Assembly (NCBI GenBank): GCA_002281755.1
Contig: NCHB01000002.1
Location: 62,001 to 126,000 of the forward strand
DNA: 64,000 nucleotides
Source of the DNA: Sulfurovum sp. 16-42-52
GTDB taxonomy: Bacteria; Campylobacterota; Campylobacteria; Campylobacterales; Sulfurovaceae
Direction of reading: 5' to 3'
Below the pieces are notes generated by a model. The model had not been told where the DNA came from. It saw nothing but the letters and a program-made list of their open reading frames with translations, and searched no databases. Positions 52,697-62,092 of the stretch are shown in pieces. The position numbers and the translations under genes were made by a program. The stretch's first letter is position 1. Each line of letters begins with the position of its first letter.

Positions 52697-55282
52697 TTGA
52701 GATACATCATCAGCGCGTTACTTTTGGCAGCACTTCTTCAGATATTTTATTGGTTAGGCAGTAATGATACGGTCGTTTCTCCCCCTGATGCCAAAGATTC
52801 TATCCAATCCCTTTCTTATGCACCTTATAGTGGTGGAAGCAGTAAGGAGTTTTTAAGTGAAGAAGAGATTTTTCGTGATCTGAGTTTGCTGAAGCATTTC
52901 ACCAATCAGATACGTGTCTACTCCGCTGAAGATGCACAAAAAGTGTTCCCCTCAGCAAGACAGCTTGGCATGAAAGTGCATTTTGGTTTTTGGCTCTCTG
53001 CCAATGCTGAGGCCAATGCCAAAGAGATTCAGCTTGCCAAAAAACTCATCGATGAGTATTACACTAATATCCAGTCTATTATTGTCGGAAACGAGGTGCT
53101 TTTGCGTAAAGATTTGACATTAGCGCAGTTGGTTGAAGTGATTCGTGATATCAAAAAAATGGTCTACGACATTGATAAACGCTACCCTTACCGCAAATAT
53201 CAGCCTCCTGTAAGTACAGCAGAGGTTTGGAATCTCTGGATAGACAATCCAAGTCTGGGCAAAGAAGTTGATTATATCAATATCCACGTACTGCCGTATT
53301 GGGAGACAATAAAAGCTGAACGCTTTATGCAGTTTTTTGAAGAAGTCTATGCGGATATCAAAAAAACTTTTAAAGGTAAAGCGATTGTCGTCGGTGAGTT
53401 TGGCTGGCCAAGCCAAGGCTATAACAATCAAGGCTCAGTTGCCAACCCTGAAAATCAGGCGACGGTGATTAGACGATTTCTCATTTTTGCCAAAAAACAA
53501 CACATACAGTACAACCTCATGGAAGCCTTTGATCAGCCTTGGAAAGGAAAAGATGAGGGGGGTGTAGGGCAGTATTGGGGTATCTTCGATGCGTATAGGC
53601 ACCAAAAGTTTAACCTTCAAGGTGCTGTTGTCACGGAGCCTTACTGGTTTATCCAGATGGTCGTTGCAGCTATTCTTGGAGCTTTACTGACATTTTTTGG
53701 TCTTCGCAACCAACAGATCAATTTTTTGCATGCGATGACCTACGGTTTGGCGGCACAGGGCATCTCTTTTGGTATCGTGATGTCAGCAGTGTATCCGTTT
53801 ACACATTATATGAATTTTGGTGTGTGGGTGATGTGGGTGATGGGAACGGTGCTGATGATACCGCTGACTGTCATCACCCTTGCCAAGGCAAACGAACTCT
53901 TCAGATGTACCATCGGGCTTAAACCGCAAAGGCTCATACCGCTTGATCTTAAATCCAATCATGTGCCTTTTGTCAGCATCCATGTACCCGCCTATAAAGA
54001 ACAGCCTCATGTACTTGAAGAGACACTGCTTGCCCTGTCCAAACTAAACTATACCAACTATGAAGTTCTGGTGATTATCAACAATACCCCTGAAGCACAC
54101 TACAAAGAGCCAATCAAAGCGTTGTGCGAAAAGCTTGGTTCACACTTTGTCTATCTTGACATCACCTGTACAGGGTTTAAAGCAGGTGCGCTCAATGAAG
54201 CACTGGCTTATACCAACCCCAAAACAGAGATTTTAGCAATTATTGATGCGGATTATGTTTTGAGTCCAAATTGGCTGGTTGATCTGGTGCCCATCTTTGA
54301 TGATCCAAAAGTTGCTTTGGTGCAAGCACCGCAAGACCATAGAGATGGAAATGAGTCATTGCTTAAGACTGCGATGAATGCCGAGTATGCAGGCTTTTTT
54401 GATATCGGTATGGTGGTGCGAAATGAAGAAAATGCCATCGTGGCACACGGAACGATGCTGATGGTAAAAAAATCCGCTTTTGATGAAGTGGGGCAATGGA
54501 CTACCGATACCATTGTTGAAGACAGTGAACTCGGGCTCAGACTCTTTGAAGCAGGGTACATCGCACATTATACCAATCGCCGCTATGGCTACGGTTTGCT
54601 TCCTGACACCATAGAAGCCTTCAAAAATCAACGTCATCGCTGGGCATACGGGGCGATACAGATACTCAAAAAACACTGGCAGCATTTTAAACCTTCCTCT
54701 ACCACGCTGACGCCAGCACAAAAACACCATTTTATTACAGGGTGGTTTTTCTGGCTTTCTGATGCCTTGGGGACGGTTGCGTCGGTTTTAAATATTATAT
54801 GGGTACCTGTGATCATTTTTGTAGGGGTGACCATTCCTACGATTGCGCTTACTGTACCTATTTTGATGGCTTTTTTGGTCAATGTCATCCATGCTTTTAT
54901 ACTCTACAGAACACGGGTAAAAGCAAACCTGTTTCACTCTCTTTTGGGTGCTATTGCTGCAATGAGTCTGCAACTGACCATATTTAAAGCGGTTTTTGAT
55001 GGCTTTGTCAAAGACGGTCTTCCGTTTAAACGCACAGAAAAGGGCGGAAACAGTAAAAAGAGTGCAAAGAGTCCTATTAAAAATGAGCTTATCTTGGCGA
55101 CCTTGTTGCTTGCGTCTTTTGTGGCACTCATCGTAACCAATGAGCAGGAGATAGTTGAAGTTTATCTTTTTGCTGCAACACTGTTTGTGCAGAGTATCCC
55201 TTATGTCTCAGCGATTATTCTTCGAATGATTGAAATTAGCTCTTCCAAAAAAACACTTTTGGTACAGGAGCAAGGTGAATGA
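52697..55282 (+). CDS. GH17 + family 2 glycosyltransferase membrane protein
   Basis: An 861-residue fusion. One helix at 1-19; a periplasmic GH17 domain (about 38-310) with acid/base in GNEVLL (Glu133) and nucleophile in GEFGWPS (Glu234), then NLMEAFDQPWK; helices near 318-395; a cytoplasmic GT2 domain (about 420-650) with IDADY at about 516, VEDSELG near 618 and QRHRW at 645-649; then further helices. This architecture fits NdvB/NdvC-type beta-glucan synthases. Start is TTG with AGGA six nt upstream. The next gene overlaps by 4 nt. Confidence 0.85.
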   Translation: MRYIISALLLAALLQIFYWLGSNDTVVSPPDAKDSIQSLSYAPYSGGSSKEFLSEEEIFRDLSLLKHFTNQIRVYSAEDAQKVFPSARQLGMKVHFGFWLSANAEANAKEIQLAKKLIDEYYTNIQSIIVGNEVLLRKDLTLAQLVEVIRDIKKMVYDIDKRYPYRKYQPPVSTAEVWNLWIDNPSLGKEVDYINIHVLPYWETIKAERFMQFFEEVYADIKKTFKGKAIVVGEFGWPSQGYNNQGSVANPENQATVIRRFLIFAKKQHIQYNLMEAFDQPWKGKDEGGVGQYWGIFDAYRHQKFNLQGAVVTEPYWFIQMVVAAILGALLTFFGLRNQQINFLHAMTYGLAAQGISFGIVMSAVYPFTHYMNFGVWVMWVMGTVLMIPLTVITLAKANELFRCTIGLKPQRLIPLDLKSNHVPFVSIHVPAYKEQPHVLEETLLALSKLNYTNYEVLVIINNTPEAHYKEPIKALCEKLGSHFVYLDITCTGFKAGALNEALAYTNPKTEILAIIDADYVLSPNWLVDLVPIFDDPKVALVQAPQDHRDGNESLLKTAMNAEYAGFFDIGMVVRNEENAIVAHGTMLMVKKSAFDEVGQWTTDTIVEDSELGLRLFEAGYIAHYTNRRYGYGLLPDTIEAFKNQRHRWAYGAIQILKKHWQHFKPSSTTLTPAQKHHFITGWFFWLSDALGTVASVLNIIWVPVIIFVGVTIPTIALTVPILMAFLVNVIHAFILYRTRVKANLFHSLLGAIAAMSLQLTIFKAVFDGFVKDGLPFKRTEKGGNSKKSAKSPIKNELILATLLLASFVALIVTNEQEIVEVYLFAATLFVQSIPYVSAIILRMIEISSSKKTLLVQEQGE

Positions 55283-57213
55283 TGCGCAAAAAACTATTGG
55301 CGATACTCGCAGGACTTGGCGTGATTGTTCTGTTTTGGTACCTTTTGGGTGAAGTGTTTGTCCTTAGAGATAGCGCAAAGCCTGTAACAAAACTCCAATG
55401 TATCTCTTATGCACCCTTTTCAAAAGAGCAGTCGCCTTTTGATTTTGATGATGGTATGGTTATCTCTGAGCAACAAATCAAAAAAGATTTGGCACTTCTT
55501 TCGGTCTATACCGACTGCATTAGAACCTACTCAACCGTCGGACTTGAAGCCATACCGCAAATCGCAAGAGATCTCGGTATGCAGATGTATATGGGTGCAT
55601 GGGTAAGCAGTGATGAAGTGACCACGGAACGAGAGATAGCCACACTCATAAAACTTGCTGGCAAATACCCAGACGTCGTTCGCGCGGTGATTGTCGGGAA
55701 TGAAGTACTGCTTAGAGGTGATACCTCAGATGTTCAGCTAACAGACTACATCCAAAAAGTCAAACAGGCACTCCCCAACGTGCCTGTTACCTACGCTGAC
55801 GTGTGGGAGTTTTGGCTTAAGTACCCTAAAGTAGCCCAAGCAACAGATTTTGTAACCATACACATTTTGCCTTACTGGGAAGATGACCCGATGAATATTG
55901 AGCATGCGATCGCCCACTTGGAAGAGGTAAGAGAAGAGGTGCAAAAAACCCTTGGCAAGAGTGATATCCTTATCGGTGAGACGGGATGGCCCTCTGAGGG
56001 CAGGATGAGAGAAGATGCGCTTCCGAGTAAAATCAACCAAGCTCTGTTTATAAGAGAGTTCGTCAAACTGGCAGAGCAAAAAGGATGGCGTTACAATCTC
56101 ATCGAAGCCTTTGATCAGCCGTGGAAACGTGTCAACGAAGGTGCAGTAGGGGGCTTTTGGGGTCTGTTTGATGCCGATAGAAACGATAAAAAAGTGCTGT
56201 ATGGAGATGTCTCCAACTTTCCACACTATCAAAGCCTTGCCTGGGGTTCTGTACTGCTTTTTCTTGCATTTGCCTTTTTGCTGAAAAACGCTGCACTCCA
56301 AACCCGATCCATCGTTTTTTTTACTTCCCTTAATGCACTGTTTGCCATTTTGTTTATGATGCAGATGGAACAATACAGTGTCACAACACGAAGCAATTTT
56401 GAACTTTTATGGGCTGTGTGTGTCTCCTTGGTGCATCTGTTGATTTACTATCTGTTACTTGTGTTTATCGCAAATGGTACAAAGCCTCAGTCTATCAGTC
56501 TGGATGCACTTTTCTTGAAAAAAATCTTGACTCCTGATGTACTGCTGCAGCTTTTGTTTGTTTTCTCTTTTGTGTTGGTCGTTATCTCCAATCTTGCCCT
56601 CGCTTTTGAAGGACGATATCGCAATTTTGAAATTTATATCTTTATGATTTCGCTCATTTCATTTGGGTATTTGTATGGCAAAAATCTTCAGATGTTTGCT
56701 TTGGGTAGGTTTGCAAAAGTCTCTTTTGTGCTGCTTGTCCTTACTTCACTGGCGCTTGTGTTCAATGAAGGCTGGCTCAATCTATTTTCTGACGTTTGGG
56801 TTGTCATCGCACTGGGGTATGCGTACCTTTTATACCGAGGCACACAAGAGGTTGCCTATAGTGATCTTAAGTCTATCGTAGTGTATCTGGCGGGATTTTT
56901 TGCCCTCTTTGCTGCGTTGAGATTTGGCATTTTGTCAAACAAAGCACTTATTCTTGCCTGCCAAATGCAAGAGGCTACTTGGGTATGTGAGATAAAAAGT
57001 GCATTGGGACTGGCGGCGTACCATGATGTATTTGGCACTTTAGCCATTTTCACAGCACTGTTTGCCTTGGTGAAGAAGCAGAAATTTACTTCCCTTTTGG
57101 CATTGTTCTTCAGTGTGGGTGCCTTGATGCTCTTTAACACCTTACTGGGATCGATTGCTTTTGTAGTCTCCCTGTTTCTGCTTACCAAGGATGAAGCGTC
57201 TTTTACGAGATAA
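55279..57213 (+). CDS. GH17 membrane protein, partner of glucan synthase
   Basis: A 644-residue protein. An N-terminal helix (5-25) leads to a GH17 domain (about 38-320) with both catalytic glutamates (GNEVLL Glu142, GETGWPS Glu234) and NLIEAFDQPWK, paralogous to the first half of the preceding protein. Residues 325-640 form about ten helices without a glycosyltransferase domain. It overlaps the synthase gene by 4 nt after AAGGTGA. It may cut, branch or transfer the beta-glucan made by its partner, or export it. Confidence 0.82.
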   Translation: MMRKKLLAILAGLGVIVLFWYLLGEVFVLRDSAKPVTKLQCISYAPFSKEQSPFDFDDGMVISEQQIKKDLALLSVYTDCIRTYSTVGLEAIPQIARDLGMQMYMGAWVSSDEVTTEREIATLIKLAGKYPDVVRAVIVGNEVLLRGDTSDVQLTDYIQKVKQALPNVPVTYADVWEFWLKYPKVAQATDFVTIHILPYWEDDPMNIEHAIAHLEEVREEVQKTLGKSDILIGETGWPSEGRMREDALPSKINQALFIREFVKLAEQKGWRYNLIEAFDQPWKRVNEGAVGGFWGLFDADRNDKKVLYGDVSNFPHYQSLAWGSVLLFLAFAFLLKNAALQTRSIVFFTSLNALFAILFMMQMEQYSVTTRSNFELLWAVCVSLVHLLIYYLLLVFIANGTKPQSISLDALFLKKILTPDVLLQLLFVFSFVLVVISNLALAFEGRYRNFEIYIFMISLISFGYLYGKNLQMFALGRFAKVSFVLLVLTSLALVFNEGWLNLFSDVWVVIALGYAYLLYRGTQEVAYSDLKSIVVYLAGFFALFAALRFGILSNKALILACQMQEATWVCEIKSALGLAAYHDVFGTLAIFTALFALVKKQKFTSLLALFFSVGALMLFNTLLGSIAFVVSLFLLTKDEASFTR

Positions 57214-57293
57214 AACCATACCGGTTTGAGTCAGACTGTGCTATACTTAATCATAATAAAAAGTGATTTATGATGTGTCTCAAAGGAGTAAGT

Positions 57294-57875
57294 ATGATAT
57301 CTAAAGCAGTAATGATGGTCTTGTTTTCGAGTATGGTGTTCTCACAAGAGAGTTCAGGTTTGTCCCAAAGGCTCAATGCCATAGATGCACAAGAAGAAGA
57401 GATGCTCTCTTCCTTTGAGAAAATCAAAAAAGAGCAGGAAATCAAAGAAGAACAACAAAACGAAGAAAATATAACTATTTCCCAAATGCCTTCTGTAGAA
57501 GAAAAAACGGTGAGAGTTCCCCGGATTGAGTCTGAACAAAGAGATGAAACAGCCCAAAATGAGACTATAAAGACTGACACCGAAGAAAAGGCTACACCTG
57601 ATACACGAACCATAGAAAAAACTGAAGAGACAATACCTCAACCCATACCGTCCAAACCTACTGCGGTTAAATCAAAAAAGCATTCTACAAAAAAGGTAAA
57701 GACAAAAAAGCATACGAAAAAAACAGCTAGAAAATCTGTCAAGAAAAAAAAGCCCCTTGCAGCCAAAACAGAACCTGTAAAACCTGCATCTGCTGTGATC
57801 ATACCTTCACCTGAGCCTACACCGAAAAAAAGAACAGCACTGGAGCATCTGGAGTCTGTACTTAACCTAAAATAA
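57294..57875 (+). CDS. Exported Lys-rich low-complexity protein
   Basis: A 193-residue protein with a signal peptide (cut near FSQES, about residue 18). Residues 25-120 are Glu/Lys/Thr-rich and probably disordered or coiled; residues 125-175 are an extremely basic stretch (KKHSTKKVKTKKHTKKTARK) like histone H1 tails. It ends RTALEHLESVLNLK. In the periplasm such a tail could bind anionic polymers or membranes. ATG 57294 has AAAGGAG upstream. It lies 80 nt after the glucan genes. Confidence 0.65.
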   Translation: MISKAVMMVLFSSMVFSQESSGLSQRLNAIDAQEEEMLSSFEKIKKEQEIKEEQQNEENITISQMPSVEEKTVRVPRIESEQRDETAQNETIKTDTEEKATPDTRTIEKTEETIPQPIPSKPTAVKSKKHSTKKVKTKKHTKKTARKSVKKKKPLAAKTEPVKPASAVIIPSPEPTPKKRTALEHLESVLNLK

Positions 57876-57885
57876 CGGAGTGTTT

Positions 57886-58461
57886 ATGAATGACAAGATA
57901 CAAACAATCATCGATGAAATAGAAGCCATGAAGCAAAAGCTTGCTGAGGAGATCGAACAGCATGAAAAACATATCGGCTATGAGATTAAAAACGGTTATG
58001 TGAGATTTGAGCATGAGGTGCTTGTAAAACAAAAAGAAAATATGAAAAATCTTTTCGCGTGGTTTGGTGATATTCCGCTTTTGCATCTACTGAGTGCACC
58101 GCTTATCTATGCGATGGTGATTCCAGCAGTGATTTTAGATGTGATACTTTTTGTCTACACGCTGGTTGTTTTTCGTATCTACAAATTTGAACCCATTAAG
58201 CGCAGTGATTATATTGTTTTTGATCGTCAGTACCTTGGCTACTTGAATTCCATTGAAAAACTCAACTGTATGTACTGTTCTTATTTCAACGGTTTGATGC
58301 AGTACGCTTCAGCTATAGCAGGAAGAACGGAACTTTTTTTCTGCCCCATTAAACATGCAAAAAAGATTGCGTATGAGCCTCCATTTTATTATCGTTATTT
58401 GTCTTATGGAGACGGTGAGGCGTATCAGAAAAAGCTCAAAGCACTCCGTGAGAATGATTAA
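57886..58461 (+). CDS. Unknown membrane protein with Cys pair
   Basis: A 191-residue protein: an N-terminal coiled helix (1-50), two helices near 68-90 and 92-108, and a C-terminal domain with NCMYCSYFNGL (CxxC, near 128) and LFFCPIKHAKK, a Cys triad that may bind metal. The family is widespread in proteobacteria, but I know no function. I chose ATG 57886 over GTG 57880 because GGAG is five nt before it. It is 10 nt downstream of the Lys-rich gene. Confidence 0.68.
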   Translation: MNDKIQTIIDEIEAMKQKLAEEIEQHEKHIGYEIKNGYVRFEHEVLVKQKENMKNLFAWFGDIPLLHLLSAPLIYAMVIPAVILDVILFVYTLVVFRIYKFEPIKRSDYIVFDRQYLGYLNSIEKLNCMYCSYFNGLMQYASAIAGRTELFFCPIKHAKKIAYEPPFYYRYLSYGDGEAYQKKLKALREND

Positions 58462-58747
58462 AAGAAACAGCAAAACCCATTATCAAAGAAGATAAATCAT
58501 AATCCGAAATGAAAACTGTCTGAATTGTAACGTGAAGAGTAAAATAGAATGAAAAATAATTTTTCCTATTTTATGCTATTTTTTAATTCATTATACAATT
58601 ATAGGTACCTTTGTTCTTTAAAAAATGTTAGTATTTTATATGGCACGCAGCTTTAAAAATATCTGTGCCCATGAACTGTAGCCAAAGAGGAATCAAGTAT
58701 GGTATAATAAAATATTATGCTTTTTATGTGTATAAAAAGGAGTAAAT
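58462..58747 (+). promoter_or_regulatory. AT-rich spacer before Crp/Fnr gene
   Basis: 286 bp without a gene. It holds an AT-rich hairpin at 58541-58572 (AAAATAG and GAAAAAT arms with their complements) and a TATAAT near 58703 about 40 nt before the start. The rest shows nothing I can assign. Confidence 0.4.
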
Positions 58748-59410
58748 ATGCTAGAAAAATTACCTCTTGAGATAGACCAAAGTACATTGCATCACGATAT
58801 TGAAAGATTTGCAAAAGTAGAACTTTTTTCCAAAGGAGACTCTATCTTTACGCCAGAAGAGATGCGTAGAAAGTTCTTTTTTGTACTTGACGGCAGAATC
58901 AAAGTTTCTCAGGTTAATTCACAAGATGGAAAAGAGCAGATTTTGAAGATATTGACCCATGGAGATATGTACGATGTGGTAACGCTTATGGATGATAAAA
59001 TTCATGAGAATCTACTGCATGCATTGGATAAAGTGACTCTTGTTGTCTTTCCTATGGAAGTAGTGAAACGCTGGATACATGAAGATTCTGATTTTAACCA
59101 ACTGCTGTTTCCTTATATTGCAAAACAAATACGGGATACTGAAGAGTTGGCACTAGACCTTTCATTTTATGATATATCTACCAGACTCTTAAAGTTGATT
59201 TATAAGAATATAAACCAGTCAAATCCAACCCAACCCAACCTTTTACGCAATCTCTCACATGAAGAGATTGCCAGCCTTATAGGAACCGTACGCAAAGTAC
59301 TGAACCGCCACATTCAAACACTCAAGCATGACGGTATCATTGATGTAGAGCACAAAAATATCAAACTTAAAGATACACAAAAACTCCTAGATCAACTCTC
59401 TTCGTTGTAA
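58748..59410 (+). CDS. Crp/Fnr-family transcriptional regulator
   Basis: A 220-residue regulator with a cyclic-nucleotide-binding fold (about 25-130, FFFVLDGRIKVSQVN then LTHGDMYDVVTL) and a C-terminal winged helix (SHEEIASLIGTVRKVLNRHIQTL, about 170-195). No N-terminal cysteines typical of FNR are present, and the E..R-S cAMP pocket is not clear, so the signal is unknown. AAAAGGAG precedes ATG. Two hsp20 genes follow. Confidence 0.88.
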   Translation: MLEKLPLEIDQSTLHHDIERFAKVELFSKGDSIFTPEEMRRKFFFVLDGRIKVSQVNSQDGKEQILKILTHGDMYDVVTLMDDKIHENLLHALDKVTLVVFPMEVVKRWIHEDSDFNQLLFPYIAKQIRDTEELALDLSFYDISTRLLKLIYKNINQSNPTQPNLLRNLSHEEIASLIGTVRKVLNRHIQTLKHDGIIDVEHKNIKLKDTQKLLDQLSSL

Positions 59411-59496
59411 CACATTTTTACAAAATGGTACTAAAGTAGCAGACAGCTGGTTTGGAATAGTACTATACTTACTTATCTCAAATAAAAGGATTTAGT

Positions 59497-59943
59497 ATGT
59501 ATGTTACACAATATAACCCAGCCAAAGAGCTTCAAGAGTTTAGAAAAGGGTTTAAATATTTTGATTCGTTTCTAGATAATTTATTGGAAAACAAAGCAAG
59601 CCTGAGTAAAACAGACTTTAGCCCTACGGTTAATACAAGAGAGGGAGAACATGCCTATCATGTTGAAGTTGACCTACCGGGTGTCAAAAAAGAAGATATT
59701 CATGTAGATATCAAAGAGAATGTTCTGACAATCTCTGGTGAGAGAAAAACCAAAAAAGAGATACAAGAAGAGGATTATTACAAAATTGAAAGTGCTTACG
59801 GTAAGTTTGAAAGAAGTTTTACCCTTCCTGAAAACATAGATGTGGAAAATATTCATGCAGAGTCACAAGACGGTGTACTTGAAGTGATTATCCCAAAACT
59901 TGGAAAAGTAGATAAACAGCCTAAACGTATAGAGATTAAATAA
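59497..59943 (+). CDS. Hsp20-family small heat-shock protein (copy 1)
   Basis: A 148-residue chaperone with an alpha-crystallin domain (about 45-130): AYHVEVDLPGVKKEDIHVDI, LTISGERK, and AESQDGVLEVIIPK. The N-terminus is short and includes a FDSFLDNLL hydrophobic patch. It holds unfolding proteins. It follows the Crp/Fnr gene by 86 nt and is six nt upstream of copy 2. No CIRCE element is seen. Confidence 0.93.
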   Translation: MYVTQYNPAKELQEFRKGFKYFDSFLDNLLENKASLSKTDFSPTVNTREGEHAYHVEVDLPGVKKEDIHVDIKENVLTISGERKTKKEIQEEDYYKIESAYGKFERSFTLPENIDVENIHAESQDGVLEVIIPKLGKVDKQPKRIEIK

Positions 59944-59949
59944 GGACTT

Positions 59950-60378
59950 ATGATGGATATTATTGAAAAAACAAAAGAAATTGGAAATGAAATTGAAGAG
60001 AGTTTGGAAAAAGGGTATGAAAAAGGAAAAGAGATACTCAGCAATGTAGCCAGTCATCTTCCTTTTGCCAATCTTGCCAAGAAGAAAAGCGGAGATTTTC
60101 ATGTTGAGATCGATATGCCCGGTGTCAAAAAAGAAGATATCGAGGTGAGAATCGATAACAATATTTTGACGGTAAGCGGTGAGAGAAAAATGAAAAAAGA
60201 GGTAAAAAAGAAAGACTATTATCTGATGGAGAGTTCATTTGGAAGAATAGAGAGAAGTTTTTCTCTTCCTAAAGGAATTGATCAGGATAAGATTAGCGCC
60301 CAATACAAAGATGGCAGACTGGTCATAGACCTTGAAAAAGAAGAGAGTTCCAAGCCCAAAGCCATAGAGGTCAAATAA
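59950..60378 (+). CDS. Hsp20-family small heat-shock protein (copy 2)
   Basis: A 142-residue paralogue of the previous gene. The alpha-crystallin domain (about 45-130) has HVEIDMPGVKKEDIEVRI, LTVSGERK and RLVIDLEK. The N-terminal 40 residues differ strongly (Glu/Lys-rich helix), so the two may form mixed oligomers. It starts 7 nt after the stop of copy 1 with AAGGA upstream. Confidence 0.93.
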   Translation: MMDIIEKTKEIGNEIEESLEKGYEKGKEILSNVASHLPFANLAKKKSGDFHVEIDMPGVKKEDIEVRIDNNILTVSGERKMKKEVKKKDYYLMESSFGRIERSFSLPKGIDQDKISAQYKDGRLVIDLEKEESSKPKAIEVK

Positions 60379-60406
60379 TCTTTTAAAGTGCCGGTATCTT
60401 GTATAG

Positions 60407-60820
60407 CTATAACTTTAATGGCGGTTGTTTGACTTTTGCACGCAAGTGATTGATGGATCTTAGAACAGAGGGATGTTTTAAAATCCAGATTTCAACTTTG
60501 TATTTGTGAGGAAAGTCCAGAAGAAATATGCCGATGAGTATCGTGAGTATGCCCTGACCGGGTAAAAACAGCATGGCTACTCCGCCGAGTATAAAAAGAA
60601 TCCCCAGCATATTTTTAAGCAAAAGAATTATCCAGCGTACGATTTTGGAATGTTTGCGCCACAAATGTCTTTGGCGTTTGGGATGTGAAAAATAATCGGC
60701 AGGAATACGTGCAACTACCCATGAAATGAGTAAAAGAGAAAAAATAAAACCTACAACAGAAGCGATGGTCAAGGGGAGTAAATAGTCTTGATACTGGGAT
60801 AGAAATGCACTCAATGACAT
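60407..60820 (-). CDS. PGPGW-type membrane protein
   Basis: A 137-residue protein with a helix near 14-35 and a hydrophobic pair around 64-100. It contains LPGQGILTILIGIFLLDFP, the characteristic motif of PGPGW-family transmembrane proteins. The function is unknown. It converges on copy 2 of hsp20 and lies 13 nt after the exchanger gene on the same strand, so both are co-transcribed. Confidence 0.75.
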   Translation of the reverse strand: MSLSAFLSQYQDYLLPLTIASVVGFIFSLLLISWVVARIPADYFSHPKRQRHLWRKHSKIVRWIILLLKNMLGILFILGGVAMLFLPGQGILTILIGIFLLDFPHKYKVEIWILKHPSVLRSINHLRAKVKQPPLKL

Positions 60821-60833
60821 AGTGTAAACTACC

Positions 60834-61826
60834 CTATGCCATCGTACTCAGCCCAATCATGGAGAGTATGAAACAAATCAATACAATCCAAGAGTCTAAG
60901 CCTAGTTTGAAGAATTTATGTTGTACTTGATACTTGATGCCCAAAAGATAGATAAACGTCATCAAGATACCCACAAGAGACAAATAAATATTTACGGGTC
61001 CAGAGTGGGTCAATACGGGATTGTGCGATAACACCATCGCAAGCAGTAACAGTGTAGGCAAAAATGCATTTCCGCCAAAGATATCTCCTGCAATGGGTTC
61101 ATAGGAGTTGTTTTTGACAAAAGAGATACCGCTTGATAACTCTGGCAAGGAAGTAACCAACGCCAATACAGTTGCGCCAAAGATGACCCCGTTGATGTTG
61201 AGGCCATCGGCAATCACAGAGCTTGTGTTTTCTAGCAACACACCAAAGACCAATACAATAAAACTGACAAAAACAAGACCCATCAGTGCTTTTTTGGGGT
61301 TTTGTTTTTCAAAAAGTTGAACTTCAGTTTGTGAAACAGGAGTGGGAGTCTGGTATTTTTTAATCACAAACAAACCGCTTATCCAAATGGCTACAATGAC
61401 AAAACCAATAGACATTTCAAACTTCGCATCAATGTGTGTCCCAAGTAAAACCATACCTAAAATGACGATAAGGATAGAGGCTTGTATGAGTGCTATTTTC
61501 TTACCAAACAAAGAACTTAGCGGTAGTGTGCTTTTGCTATTGAAAAAATCAAAAAAAACCAAAAGCAGTGTTTGTATCGCAATACCGCCGATGAGATTAC
61601 CTACAGCCAAGGATGTGTCACCTTTTAGAGATGAGCTGACAGTGATAGCAATCTCAGGCAGATTGGTCACGATTGACAATATCAACGTTCCCCCAAAACC
61701 GCTACCCAGATTGTAATGATAATCCACATAATCCACAAGCGTTGAAAGTTTGATACAAAAATACCAAATCATCGCGCTGGAGAAGAGGAACAATGCGCTG
61801 TTTTGCATAAGGGTAAGATTATCCAT
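60834..61826 (-). CDS. CaCA-family Na+/Ca2+ exchanger-like
   Basis: A 330-residue cation antiporter with ten or so helices and the two alpha repeats of the family: TLILSIVTNLPEIAITVSS with VGNLIGG (about 45-80), and TVLALVTSLPELSSGISFV with GDIFGGNAF (about 230-265). Each keeps the acidic ion-binding Glu in LPE. It swaps Na+ or H+ for Ca2+ across the inner membrane; the exact ion pair is not decided by sequence. Confidence 0.87.
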   Translation of the reverse strand: MDNLTLMQNSALFLFSSAMIWYFCIKLSTLVDYVDYHYNLGSGFGGTLILSIVTNLPEIAITVSSSLKGDTSLAVGNLIGGIAIQTLLLVFFDFFNSKSTLPLSSLFGKKIALIQASILIVILGMVLLGTHIDAKFEMSIGFVIVAIWISGLFVIKKYQTPTPVSQTEVQLFEKQNPKKALMGLVFVSFIVLVFGVLLENTSSVIADGLNINGVIFGATVLALVTSLPELSSGISFVKNNSYEPIAGDIFGGNAFLPTLLLLAMVLSHNPVLTHSGPVNIYLSLVGILMTFIYLLGIKYQVQHKFFKLGLDSWIVLICFILSMIGLSTMA

Positions 61827-61865
61827 GACTGAAGTTTATCGTATGCAGACTTCAAGTTGAAAGCT

Positions 61866-61907
61866 GTTCAATTGAACTTGACATCGTTTTGATTATTGGT
61901 GTAGACT
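61866..61907 (+). promoter_or_regulatory. Palindrome and promoter-like hexamers
   Basis: GTTCAATTGAAC (61866-61877), a perfect 12-bp palindrome, directly abuts TTGACA (61878-61883); TAGACT follows at 18-bp spacing (61902-61907). This lies 185 nt before the Pcm-fusion start. A regulated promoter is plausible. Confidence 0.4.
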
Positions 61908-61977
61908 AGTGTAAAACAAAAAGGAGACTAAGACTGTTTTTTGAGGAATATAAAATCCATTGTATGAATTTCAGTCT

Positions 61978-62043
61978 ATTGTGCCAATAGAAATTGTGCC
62001 AATAAAAACTGTCATTTTTGTCTTTCTGTCATTCTGTCATTCT
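61978..62043 (+). repeat. Two short tandem repeats upstream of Pcm fusion
   Basis: ATTGTGCCAATA occurs twice with 15-bp period (61978-62004), and TTCTGTCA is repeated 2.5 times (62024-62043). They lie in the 266-bp spacer (61827-62092) that otherwise holds no gene. Confidence 0.6.
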
Positions 62044-62092
62044 ATTTTTTGGCTGATTGAAAAAACATATAGCAAATAAAAGGAGTCAAATT

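Noticed and set aside
59411-59496. CIRCE or other heat-shock operator before hsp20
   Set aside because: The TTAGCACTC-N9-GAGTGCTAA pattern is not present; only loose repeats of GTACTA occur.
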